Of a stretch of DNA of 30,616 nucleotides, positions 16,091-23,031 are shown piece after piece. A model generated the notes under the pieces. That model was not told the origin of the DNA. It worked only from the letters and a program-made list of their open reading frames with translations, and ran no database searches. Position 1 is the first letter of the stretch; each line of letters begins with the position of its first letter. The position numbers and the translations under genes were made by a program. The DNA comes from Gp13-AA77 sp035578005. Lineage in GTDB: Bacteria; Acidobacteriota; Terriglobia; UBA7540. The DNA lies in the NCBI GenBank assembly GCA_035578005.1, contig DATJYK010000111.1, forward strand, positions 1 to 30,616. Reading direction: 5' to 3'.

Positions 16091-17173
16091 TTGCTGTCTG
16101 TTTGGGTGTTGAACGTCGGGCAAGGAGATTCGATCGTTGTCCGCTTCCCGGACGGCACTTGGGGAGTGATTGACAGCAACGTGCCACCAGGCGAGCGGGA
16201 GCCTCCGGCATTGGCCATTCTGCGGGAGAATGGCGTAACTGAACTCGCCTTCGTGTGTCTGACTCATCCCCACCACGATCATTATTTGGGTCTTCAGCGA
16301 ATCTTGGAATCGTATGCTGGGCGGGTTGCTGAGTTCTGGACGTTCAACATCGACTCCGCGCACTTGGGAAAGTTCCTGCAGGTCCAGCACTCCAAGAACG
16401 CGACGACTCCCACCGGTCAAGCTCGCTACGGTGAGCTTCAGGCCATTTTCCGTACCTTTCGACAGATGGAGAAAACCGGAGCAACTCGTCGATTGATTGG
16501 GGGTTACAAGCTCCCACCCCACGGCGGCGTTGAGATCGACTGCTTGAGTCCCCTCTCCCAAGATATCAACCAATACCAAATGCAGCTCGCGCGGCCCGGC
16601 GCGCCCGACGCCTATCGAGCCAACGAGAACTTGCTGTCTTCGGTGCTGAGCCTTCGCTATGGTTCGTCAAGAATTGTGCTCTCGTCGGATGCCCCAACGA
16701 AAGCGTGGCCCAGAATGTGGAAAGAGGCAACAAAAAGGAAAGAAGACTTCCGTGCAGTGGCTGTCAAAGTCAGCCACCACGGCTCCAACCACGGCTTTCA
16801 CGAAGAGGTGTGGAAACATATTTTGAGCGATGGGGAGACGCACGCAGCTATATCCGCCGGGGTTGGTTACGGCCATCCCCACCCGAAAGTCATCGAATCG
16901 CTGCACAACATGGGGGCTAGTCTGCATTGCACCAACTTCCCCGAATACTGCCTGCGGAGAAGACCTGCCGACCTCTCGAAGTTCGACGGTCTTCCGGAGC
17001 GATCGAAGCTCACGCTTATCATGCTCGATCAGTCCAACAATGCGCCGCTGCAGCGTTGCAACGGCCATATTCGATTTGACTTGGATGGTAATGGTGGCTG
17101 CATCGTTGACCACGAGCTAGACAGCTTCTGCCCCTTTCATCTGCCAACCGGCCAGTATCGTTCGAACCAATAA
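16091..17173 (+). CDS. ComEC/Rec2-type metallo-beta-lactamase-fold hydrolase
   Basis: A 360-aa soluble hydrolase. VLNVGQGDSIVVRFPDG at the N-terminus is the typical ComEC-type opening. The metal site HxHHDH lies at residues 59-64 (THPHHDHYLGL). An Asp ligand follows in LSSDAP (Asp200), then VKVSHHGSNHG (His229, His230). Unlike ComEC it has no membrane domains, so it is a free-standing cytoplasmic enzyme. Such free forms may act as nucleases or phosphodiesterases and often occur in mobile conflict modules. The C-terminal 80 residues carry four Cys (YCLRRR, RCNGH, GCIVD, SFCPF). The best start is TTG 16091; the frame is closed by TAG at 16067-16069. Confidence 0.85.
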   Translation: MLSVWVLNVGQGDSIVVRFPDGTWGVIDSNVPPGEREPPALAILRENGVTELAFVCLTHPHHDHYLGLQRILESYAGRVAEFWTFNIDSAHLGKFLQVQHSKNATTPTGQARYGELQAIFRTFRQMEKTGATRRLIGGYKLPPHGGVEIDCLSPLSQDINQYQMQLARPGAPDAYRANENLLSSVLSLRYGSSRIVLSSDAPTKAWPRMWKEATKRKEDFRAVAVKVSHHGSNHGFHEEVWKHILSDGETHAAISAGVGYGHPHPKVIESLHNMGASLHCTNFPEYCLRRRPADLSKFDGLPERSKLTLIMLDQSNNAPLQRCNGHIRFDLDGNGGCIVDHELDSFCPFHLPTGQYRSNQ

Positions 17174-17223
17174 GTGCGGCTTTCCCGCAAGAACAGCTAG
17201 GGCCCGAAGCGTGAAATCAGAGT

Positions 17224-17299
17224 GCGCAACCACCCCTTTAGTCCCCTCCTCAGCAAGAGTTAGCAAGGAGGGGAAGCCCGGAGGGCGGGGTGGTTGCGC
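17224..17299. repeat. Nested inverted repeat after the cassette
   Basis: Outer arms GCGCAACCACCCC (17224-17236) and the exact complement (17287-17299) enclose an inner CCCCTCCT/AGGAGGGG stem. It is 50 bp beyond the hydrolase stop and could end the cassette transcript. It looks like a dispersed element. Confidence 0.7.
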
Positions 17300-17341
17300 G
17301 TGGGCTCGTCGGTTTGAGGTCGAAGACCTCACTAGTTTCAA

Positions 17342-17370
17342 TTGACAATCGGGCTTCCAGGCGATAGTAT
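17342..17370 (+). promoter_or_regulatory. Sigma-70-type promoter
   Basis: A perfect -35 TTGACA (17342-17347), a 17-bp spacer and a -10 TAGTAT (17365-17370) sit about 75 bp before the 432-aa gene. The local DNA is AT-rich. Expected transcript start is near 17377. Confidence 0.65.
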
Positions 17371-17392
17371 ATAAGAGTGTAATTCTATATAT

Positions 17393-17407
17393 GTAAACAT
17401 TGTTTAC
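17393..17407. promoter_or_regulatory. Operator-like palindrome
   Basis: GTAAAC-ATT-GTTTAC has perfect 6-bp arms, and lies about 16-31 bases after the predicted transcript start. The position fits a repressor site; the binding protein is unknown. Confidence 0.45.
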
Positions 17408-17445
17408 GCCGCGCGGCTTTTGTCTCGCGGCAAGCGGAGGACGTC

Positions 17446-18744
17446 ATGTCTCGGAGCAAGAAAGCCGCGAAGGGTCGGCAAAAGGCAGCACAATCCTCTA
17501 CGAGCCTGGCGGGGGCCGTACTCCCGGATGGGTCCAATGGGTCCAAGCCCGCTGCTCAATCACAGAAGGACGTACCGCGCACGGCGGCCGCTCCAACAAG
17601 CGGCGAGGCATCGCCCATCGTCGATGACGCCCTGCGAGAGCCGACCGCGAGAGAACAGAAGCGGGCGGTGGGCCTGATTCGGAAGCAGACAACCCAGGCC
17701 CTGGTGGAAGCTAACCGCGCCAACAGCCTGAAGTGCACCGGGCCGGTCACGGATGTAGGCAAAATGAACGCTCGCCTGAACGGCATCAAGCACGGCCTCA
17801 GATCACTCGTCGCGGGCTTAGCCCTGCCACAATTGGGAGAGTTCTCGGGCGACCTGGACGAGATCCGGAACAGCCTCCGGAAGTGCTTTAGCCCGTACGA
17901 TCATTTCGAGTACCTCTTGCTGGATCAGATGGTGGAAAATCGCTGGCGCCGCCGACGGTTGGTGCGGGCGGAATCCAGTCTGCTGGCTGCGCAGCGGCTG
18001 AAATTTGAGCTCGAATACGGGCAGAAAGTGGCCGGGGAAGGCCGCTCGCCGGACGCAATCGGTGAGGCGCGCACTGCGGCGGCCTCGGGCCTCGTTGGCC
18101 TGCCGGACTCATCCTCCAAGTTCAACCTCATCCTGCAGTGTCTGAGGGCGGCTCAGGAAGCGGTGAGGCGAGAGGGATTCGGCGAGGAAGGCATGAGGCG
18201 TCTCGAAGCTGTCTACGGGCCGGACCCGGGCTTGGCGGGCGCCGTCCTGTTAGCAAATTACCGGCAGCACCAGGAAACCGGTACCCAAGGGGTGGAGGAA
18301 GCCGCGGCGCACGCGTCAAGCGGGCAAGCGTTCCTCGACTCGCTGGCCTCCGAGATCGCTTGCTTCGAGAAGCTTCTGGAACTGCGTGAGACCACCGCGG
18401 TCAGCCTGGCCGAGGCGGACGCGGGAGCTCAGAACGCCCTTTCCGGGACCGATGCGCAAAGATTCACGCGCTATGAAACCTTCCTCGATCGCCAGTTCGA
18501 ACGCCTGGTGAAACAATTTAACGAATGGCGCAGCTCCCACCTCGGCGCGACCAGCTTCATTTATAGCGGCGAGTCCGAAGGAGAGGACGCGGAGACTCTG
18601 ACCGAGAAGATGAGAACAGCCGCCATCGCCAGGGACAAAGCGCTGACCCGCGCCGTGAAGGCGGCGTGGGGAAATGATTTTGTGGGAGGCCCCCCCGGCA
18701 GCGAGGGTCAATCGAAGAGAGATCGACCCAAGGAGAAACCTTAG
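17446..18744 (+). CDS. Acidobacterial 'NRANxxKxTGP' protein, unknown function
   Basis: A 432-aa hydrophilic protein with a low-complexity basic N-terminus (1-70). The block NRANSLKCTGP (90-100) followed by GKMNARLNGIKHGLRS (105-120) is the mark of a family often present in many copies in Acidobacteria and Planctomycetes. The middle is helical, with FEYLLLDQMVENRWRRRRLV near 160-180. A second family mark, RYETFLDRQFERL, lies at about 342-354. The function is unknown; the short basic Gly/His block could bind nucleic acid (inference). The start at 17446 has GGAGG 5 nt upstream. A strong promoter and a palindrome lie just upstream, so this gene is clearly expressed on its own. Confidence 0.82.
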   Translation: MSRSKKAAKGRQKAAQSSTSLAGAVLPDGSNGSKPAAQSQKDVPRTAAAPTSGEASPIVDDALREPTAREQKRAVGLIRKQTTQALVEANRANSLKCTGPVTDVGKMNARLNGIKHGLRSLVAGLALPQLGEFSGDLDEIRNSLRKCFSPYDHFEYLLLDQMVENRWRRRRLVRAESSLLAAQRLKFELEYGQKVAGEGRSPDAIGEARTAAASGLVGLPDSSSKFNLILQCLRAAQEAVRREGFGEEGMRRLEAVYGPDPGLAGAVLLANYRQHQETGTQGVEEAAAHASSGQAFLDSLASEIACFEKLLELRETTAVSLAEADAGAQNALSGTDAQRFTRYETFLDRQFERLVKQFNEWRSSHLGATSFIYSGESEGEDAETLTEKMRTAAIARDKALTRAVKAAWGNDFVGGPPGSEGQSKRDRPKEKP

Positions 18745-19164
18745 CCGTACCGCTAGCGGAGTCAGCCGACATGTTGACGAAGAAATTCTATAATAGCGAC
18801 GGGGCAAAACAAGAAAAATTACCGAGCGAAACCGTTAGGTGTATGAAAACAAAGGGCCGGGTAGTGAGAAAAGTGAGAAACCGGTTGGGGCTTCTGGCAG
18901 GGGGCGTGGAGGGAGCGGGATGCGTGAAAGTGCGCGAAGCGAGCTGGGAGCGCGGGCGTCTCGCCCGCTCTTTAGTCTTTCCCTTCGCGGACTTAAGACG
19001 CAAGGCAGGCGGGACGCCCGCACTCCCAGGGTCGCTACCGCACTACAAAGAGCGACGGTGGTTAGCGGCCGAAGCGGCCGAGCCAGATATTGAACGGCAA
19101 GAAGGGCCGCGCTAGGATGAGCAATGGAAAGGCTTCTGAGGTGTCTTGAGCAGAACCGCATCGG
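18745..19164. repeat. Gene-free region with a GGGAGCGCGGGCG-type inverted repeat
   Basis: No gene is seen. The left arm CTGGGAGCGCGGGCGTCTCG... at 18944-18968 pairs imperfectly with 19006-19029. The 25-bp left arm is identical to 26468-26492. The remainder of the stretch shows no further pattern that I can read. Confidence 0.75.
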
Positions 19165-21723
19165 ATGAATCCACAAATTCGGCAATTTCGGCCACCGGAA
19201 CCGCACATTCTGTTGTCCCTTTTTCTGCTCCCGCTCGCTCTGGTTCTGTTTCCCGCCCCCCATCTGACTGCGCGTGGTGCGCCGCCACTTCCGTGCGGAC
19301 AAGCCGCGCCGGCAGCCCCCGCTGAGCAGTATTTCGCCGAAGCCGAGACGTTGCTGCATCAGGGCGACACCGAACAGGCCTTGGCGGCGGCACAAGCGGG
19401 ATTGAAACTGGCCCCCCGAAGTGTGACCGGCCTGAATCTGCTCGGACTCATTGACGGACAGAAGAAGGATTTTGCGGCCGCGGTGTCTGCGTTCCAGGCC
19501 GCGCTTAAGATCGATCCGCACTCGGCGGTGACCCACACGAATTTGGGAAACAGCTATTTTGAGCAGCACAAGCTCGATCTCGCTGAGAAGGAGTTTCAAG
19601 CCACGCTGCGCGAGCATCCGGACGACCGCGAGGCCAACTACAATCTGGGATCGTTGCTCCTGGTGAAGAAGGAGCCCAAGCTGGCGATCCCTTACTTCAG
19701 CCGCGTCAAGCCTCAGGACGCCCAAGTCCTGTTCAATTTGTCTCAGGCCTACTTCGCCTCCGGCCAGAAGTCGAAGGGCCTGGAACTTGCGAAGTCGCTC
19801 TCAGAACTCGCCAAGGACAACGTGCGCGCGCACTTTACGCTGGGGGTACTGCTGGCGTCTCAGGAGGAGTACGCGGACGCCATCCACGAGTTCGAGGCCG
19901 CGGACGCGCTCGAGCCGGGAACCTTCGAAATTCTTCACAACCTTGGCCAGGCTTACCTGAAGAGTGGGGACAATGGCCACGCCCTCGAAGTGTTGAATCG
20001 AGCTTTGAAGTTGCAGCCGGACTCGGCTGACACGCTCTATCTGATGGCGCAAGCCTACTCGAACCAGGACAAGGACCTGAATGCGCTTGATCTGCTGGTG
20101 AAAGCGCGCAAGCTGGCGCCTGCGAATACCGACGTGATCTTCCTGATGGCGCGCCTCAGCATGAAGCAGGCCTTCTACAATGATGCTATTCCGTTGCTGG
20201 AAGAGGGGCTCAAGATTTCGCCGAAGCGCGCCAACCTGCTGGCGGCGCTCGGCGAGAGCTACTTCATGGTGGGAAAGGCCCAAGAGGCGAAAGCAACCTT
20301 CCAGACGCTGATTGACGTTGACCCTTCCGCCAGCTCCTACACTTTTATGGGCCTCTGGTACCGCCACGAGGGGCAGTTTGACGAGGCGGCGAACTACTTT
20401 GAGCGGGGGCTGAAGGCCGACCCGCACAACGCCGCCTGCCTTTACAACCTGGGCTACATCGCTACGAAGCAGGGACGTTACGACGCGGGCGAGAAATACC
20501 TCAAGCAAGCGCTCGACGTTCAGCCCGATTACGCGGACGCTCTCCTGGAATTAGCCGACTTGAAGATACACCAGAAGAAGTTTGAAGAAGCCGTGCCCCT
20601 GCTCCGCAAGTGCGCTGAACTGGACCCTAATCCGGGACCGGTGTACTACAAGCTGGGAGAGGCCGAGCGAAGCCTTCACCAAATGGATGCGGCGGAGCGT
20701 GACCTGAAAGTGTTTCAGACCCTCTCCAAGAACCCGAAGCCGCTGCCCTACCCCTATCAGCACCTTTTTGATTACGTCGGCCAGCGCGCTGACCTTGCTC
20801 CTCAGCAGAAGGCTGAACTTGACCTGAACCAGTTGGAGCAGGAAACGAAGCTTCATTCGGAAAACCCCCAAAACTTCTATCTGTTGGCGGAAGCATCGTT
20901 CAAACTCGGCAAAACGGAAGAAGCCAAGCAAGCGCTGGCTGAAATGGACCGCCTGAGCCAAGGCGACTTTCGGACCAACGTGGGGGTGGGAGTGCTCTTC
21001 GCGCGCTATGGCTTGTACCCGGAGGCCATCGCGCATTTTCAACAGGCCGTTCAATCCAACCCAGGCTCGGATGACGCCTGGTACGACCTGGCCGATGCCT
21101 ATTTTCGCATGCGTCAGTACCCTGAGGCCCTCACCGCGGCGCAGCACATTTCGTCCCAGGGTCAGAATGACGCCGCTTGTCTGGCTTTGCTGGCTGATGT
21201 CAAGGCCCACCTGGGACAGAATGACGAGGCTATTAAGCTGTACCAGAAGCAAATCAGCACCAACCCAGACCGGGACCAGGCTTACCTCTCGCTGGCACTG
21301 GTGTACCTTCGTTCCGGCAATGTCGCGGACGCGCGCGGCACCCTTCAACGAGGGTTGGGGCGCATTCCAGACTCGGGACAGCTTCTCTGGGGTATGGGGA
21401 TTGTGTCGGCGGCCGAAGGGAACGCCGAGAGCGCGGAACAATACCTGAGGCGGTCGGTCGATTTGCTGCCGCAATGGCCGGGAAGTTATTCCGCGCTGGG
21501 CGTGCTCTACTATGAGACCGGTCAAATCGACAAGGCGCGAAAAACTCTCGAACAGTTTACGCAAAACGGCCCGGCCGGGGCGCTTGACGCCCGGCGCATT
21601 GAGCAGGTGCTTTCCGCGGCGCCCTCGCAGAGCTCCGCCGCCAGCACGCGGGAACTGGCTCCACAAGCCCGGCAACAGTTCCTGCAGTTTTCGCTGGTTC
21701 TTGCTGATCAGTTGCCGGATTGA
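19165..21723 (+). CDS. Large exported TPR-repeat protein
   Basis: A protein of 852 aa with an N-terminal hydrophobic segment (about 15-32, LLSLFLLPLALVLFP), probably a signal peptide, and then nearly continuous tetratricopeptide repeats from about 50 to 830. I count about twenty units, for example LNLLGLIDGQKKDFAAAVS, NLGNSYFEQHKLDLAEKEF, NLGYIATKQGRYDAGEKYL, WYDLADAYFRMRQYPEAL and LGVLYYETGQIDKARKTLE. A less regular stretch near 525-560 (YPYQHLFDYVGQRADLAP) may separate two superhelices. No catalytic domain is seen. Similar proteins are frequent in Acidobacteria and probably scaffold envelope complexes. A long antisense frame over its second half is a composition shadow. Confidence 0.85.
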   Translation: MNPQIRQFRPPEPHILLSLFLLPLALVLFPAPHLTARGAPPLPCGQAAPAAPAEQYFAEAETLLHQGDTEQALAAAQAGLKLAPRSVTGLNLLGLIDGQKKDFAAAVSAFQAALKIDPHSAVTHTNLGNSYFEQHKLDLAEKEFQATLREHPDDREANYNLGSLLLVKKEPKLAIPYFSRVKPQDAQVLFNLSQAYFASGQKSKGLELAKSLSELAKDNVRAHFTLGVLLASQEEYADAIHEFEAADALEPGTFEILHNLGQAYLKSGDNGHALEVLNRALKLQPDSADTLYLMAQAYSNQDKDLNALDLLVKARKLAPANTDVIFLMARLSMKQAFYNDAIPLLEEGLKISPKRANLLAALGESYFMVGKAQEAKATFQTLIDVDPSASSYTFMGLWYRHEGQFDEAANYFERGLKADPHNAACLYNLGYIATKQGRYDAGEKYLKQALDVQPDYADALLELADLKIHQKKFEEAVPLLRKCAELDPNPGPVYYKLGEAERSLHQMDAAERDLKVFQTLSKNPKPLPYPYQHLFDYVGQRADLAPQQKAELDLNQLEQETKLHSENPQNFYLLAEASFKLGKTEEAKQALAEMDRLSQGDFRTNVGVGVLFARYGLYPEAIAHFQQAVQSNPGSDDAWYDLADAYFRMRQYPEALTAAQHISSQGQNDAACLALLADVKAHLGQNDEAIKLYQKQISTNPDRDQAYLSLALVYLRSGNVADARGTLQRGLGRIPDSGQLLWGMGIVSAAEGNAESAEQYLRRSVDLLPQWPGSYSALGVLYYETGQIDKARKTLEQFTQNGPAGALDARRIEQVLSAAPSQSSAASTRELAPQARQQFLQFSLVLADQLPD

Positions 21724-21875
21724 CTTGGGCGCATCGTCAGGCAAGCCGTCGCGGCGGGCGCGCCACCGCACGAGCCAAGCTTGCTCAGGCTGCGAAGGCT
21801 GCGAACCCGCAAAGGCCATCGAGCGCTGTGGGAATGCGTGGTCAAGCCGCGCTTCATTCTCTGAGAGGATCAATA

Positions 21876-22442
21876 ATGACCTGGATTCGTACCATCCCGC
21901 TGGCCGAGGCTGACGAGAAGCTGCAGGAGGCCCTGAGGCAGAGGGAGCTGTATCCCTCAGAATACGCGGAAGTGGTGCGTGGACTTGAGGACCGCGACGC
22001 AGGCATTGTGGCGTCGCACACGCTGATCCCGGAAGCCCTGTACCACGCTTTCGCAACTTTCGGTGCGCTCATGTCGCCTGAGTTGCCGCTTAGCCGGCGC
22101 CAGCACGAGATGATCGCTACCATGGTCTCGGTCACGAACCGGTGTTTCTATTGAATCGAATCGCACGCAGAGTTTCTGCGTCGAGTCACGCTGGACGAAG
22201 AGATGGTGAGGGCGCTGAAGGCGGATTACACGAAAGCGCCCATCACCGAAGCGGAGCGTGCCATGGTGGATTACGTGGTGAAGCTCACCAAGGACGCTAC
22301 TCGGATAAGCCGGGCCGACCATGAACGCCTGCGGCAAAATGGCTTTGATGACAAAGCCATCCTCCAAATCACCCTGATTGCGTCGTGGTTCAATTACATC
22401 AACCGGGTGGCTGATGCGCTGGGCGTTGGCCGGCAAGGGTGA
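21876..22442 (+). CDS. AhpD-like peroxidase-related protein, candidate selenoprotein (CxxU)
   Basis: A 188-codon gene of the carboxymuconolactone decarboxylase/AhpD-like family, read through one in-frame TGA at 22152-22154. The ATG at 21876 has GAGAGGA about 6 nt upstream. The sequence runs TNRCFY-TGA-IESHAEFLRR and then stays in frame to TGA 22440-22442, with normal family sequence on both sides. Catalytic AhpD residues (M. tuberculosis Glu118, Cys130, Cys133, His137, from memory) map with a constant offset of 40 to Glu78, Cys90, codon 93 (TGA) and His97. So the TGA replaces the resolving-pair Cys, as selenocysteine would. A SECIS-like hairpin follows. AhpD-like CxxU selenoproteins are known. 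A nonsense mutation is the alternative. Confidence 0.8.
22161..22184 (+). promoter_or_regulatory. Candidate bacterial SECIS hairpin
   Basis: Downstream of the in-frame TGA (22152-22154) an uninterrupted stem ACGCAGA/TCTGCGT (22165-22171 with 22175-22181) carries a GUU loop. A one-base bulge (C22164) and TCG/CGA (22161-22163 with 22182-22184) extend it to ten pairs. The loop starts 17 nt after the TGA and with G. Known bacterial SECIS elements have a short loop with an early G, about 16-37 nt from the UGA. Confidence 0.6.
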
Positions 22443-22738
22443 AACCTGCTATCATGTTCCTGGATTGGCGTGAGGAAAAAGACCGGAAGAACCAACGGAA
22501 GCACGGAATCGACTTTGAGACAGCGCAACTGGTCTTCCAGGATCCTTATGCCCTCATGGAACCGGAGCGCATTGTCCGGGGTGAGCAGAGATTTGTGACT
22601 CTAGGCCTAGTCCTAGGCCAGATTCTGATAGTGGCGCACACCTATGATCAAGAGAGTGATCGTGAATCTGCCCATATCATCTCCGCGCGGAAAGCATCTC
22701 GTCACGAGAGAAAACGCTACGAAAACCAAGCTTACTAA
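22439..22738 (+). CDS. brnT: BrnT-family ribonuclease toxin
   Basis: A protein of 94-99 aa that matches the BrnT family (RelE-like fold, cleaves RNA). Landmarks are FLDWREEKDRKNQRKHGIDF, AQLVFQDP, GEQRFVTLGLVLGQILIVAH and the C-terminal IISARKASRHERKRY, which holds the conserved Arg/Lys/Glu/Tyr set. GTG at 22439 overlaps the TGA of the selenoprotein gene by four bases (GTGA), so coupling is possible; ATG 22454 gives the more usual N-terminus and is an equally good start. A candidate antitoxin overlaps its end. The family acts in type II toxin-antitoxin systems, in which the antitoxin represses the operon. Confidence 0.85.
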   Translation: MKPAIMFLDWREEKDRKNQRKHGIDFETAQLVFQDPYALMEPERIVRGEQRFVTLGLVLGQILIVAHTYDQESDRESAHIISARKASRHERKRYENQAY

Positions 22739-22898
22739 GAAGCAAATTGAGATGCTGGAAGCCTTGGGCAGGAAGCCAGAAGAGGAGATCGACTTTTCCG
22801 ACATACCCGAAGCGGAGTTTGGTTCACGATCCTTTCCGTTCAGGGACCGTCACAAGCACCTGGGAAAACAGGGTAATCTCCGCAGGCAGAGTGCCTGA
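22644..22898 (+). CDS. Putative BrnA-like antitoxin
   Basis: The 84-codon frame includes KLTKKQIEMLEALGRKPEEE and then IDFSDIPEAEF. The IDxSDIPE word is typical of BrnA/CopG-type antitoxins beside brnT. The tail (after about residue 65: RDRHKHLGKQGNLRRQSA) does not resemble the usual end, and may be altered. From ATG 22644 the gene overlaps brnT by 95 bp, more than normal, so the true start may be internal (GTG 22656 or 22662, or a later codon). The early part (IVNLPISSPRGKHLV) could be out-of-family. Confidence rests on the SDIPE word and on position. Confidence 0.6.
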   Translation: MIKRVIVNLPISSPRGKHLVTRENATKTKLTKKQIEMLEALGRKPEEEIDFSDIPEAEFGSRSFPFRDRHKHLGKQGNLRRQSA

Positions 22899-23031
22899 AT
22901 GCGGACGCCTCGCTGTCCGGCCTAATCACCTCCAGAGCGTTCGCAGGGAGTGGATCCTACTCCAAGCTCCCTGATGATTCCGATAAATCTTCTTTTGCTT
23001 TCAGTCGTCGCTGACCTGCTATAGTACCGCC

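Noticed and set aside
16067..16091. Read-through fusion of the 153-aa protein and the hydrolase (same frame)
   Set aside because: The stop is TAG, the 21-bp linker has no family sequence, and a TTG start is available.
20551..22056. A 501-codon antisense frame
   Set aside because: It is a shadow of the TPR gene, caused by GC-rich codon bias, and has no domain.
21720..22154. A free-standing 144-aa protein ending at 22154, with a second gene starting at 22203
   Set aside because: The two parts are in the same frame with family sequence across the TGA; the first 52 residues before ATG 21876 are not family-like.
22152..22154. Nonsense mutation or pseudogene
   Set aside because: The TGA sits exactly at the redox Cys, no other damage is present and a hairpin follows. 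It cannot be fully excluded without genome data.
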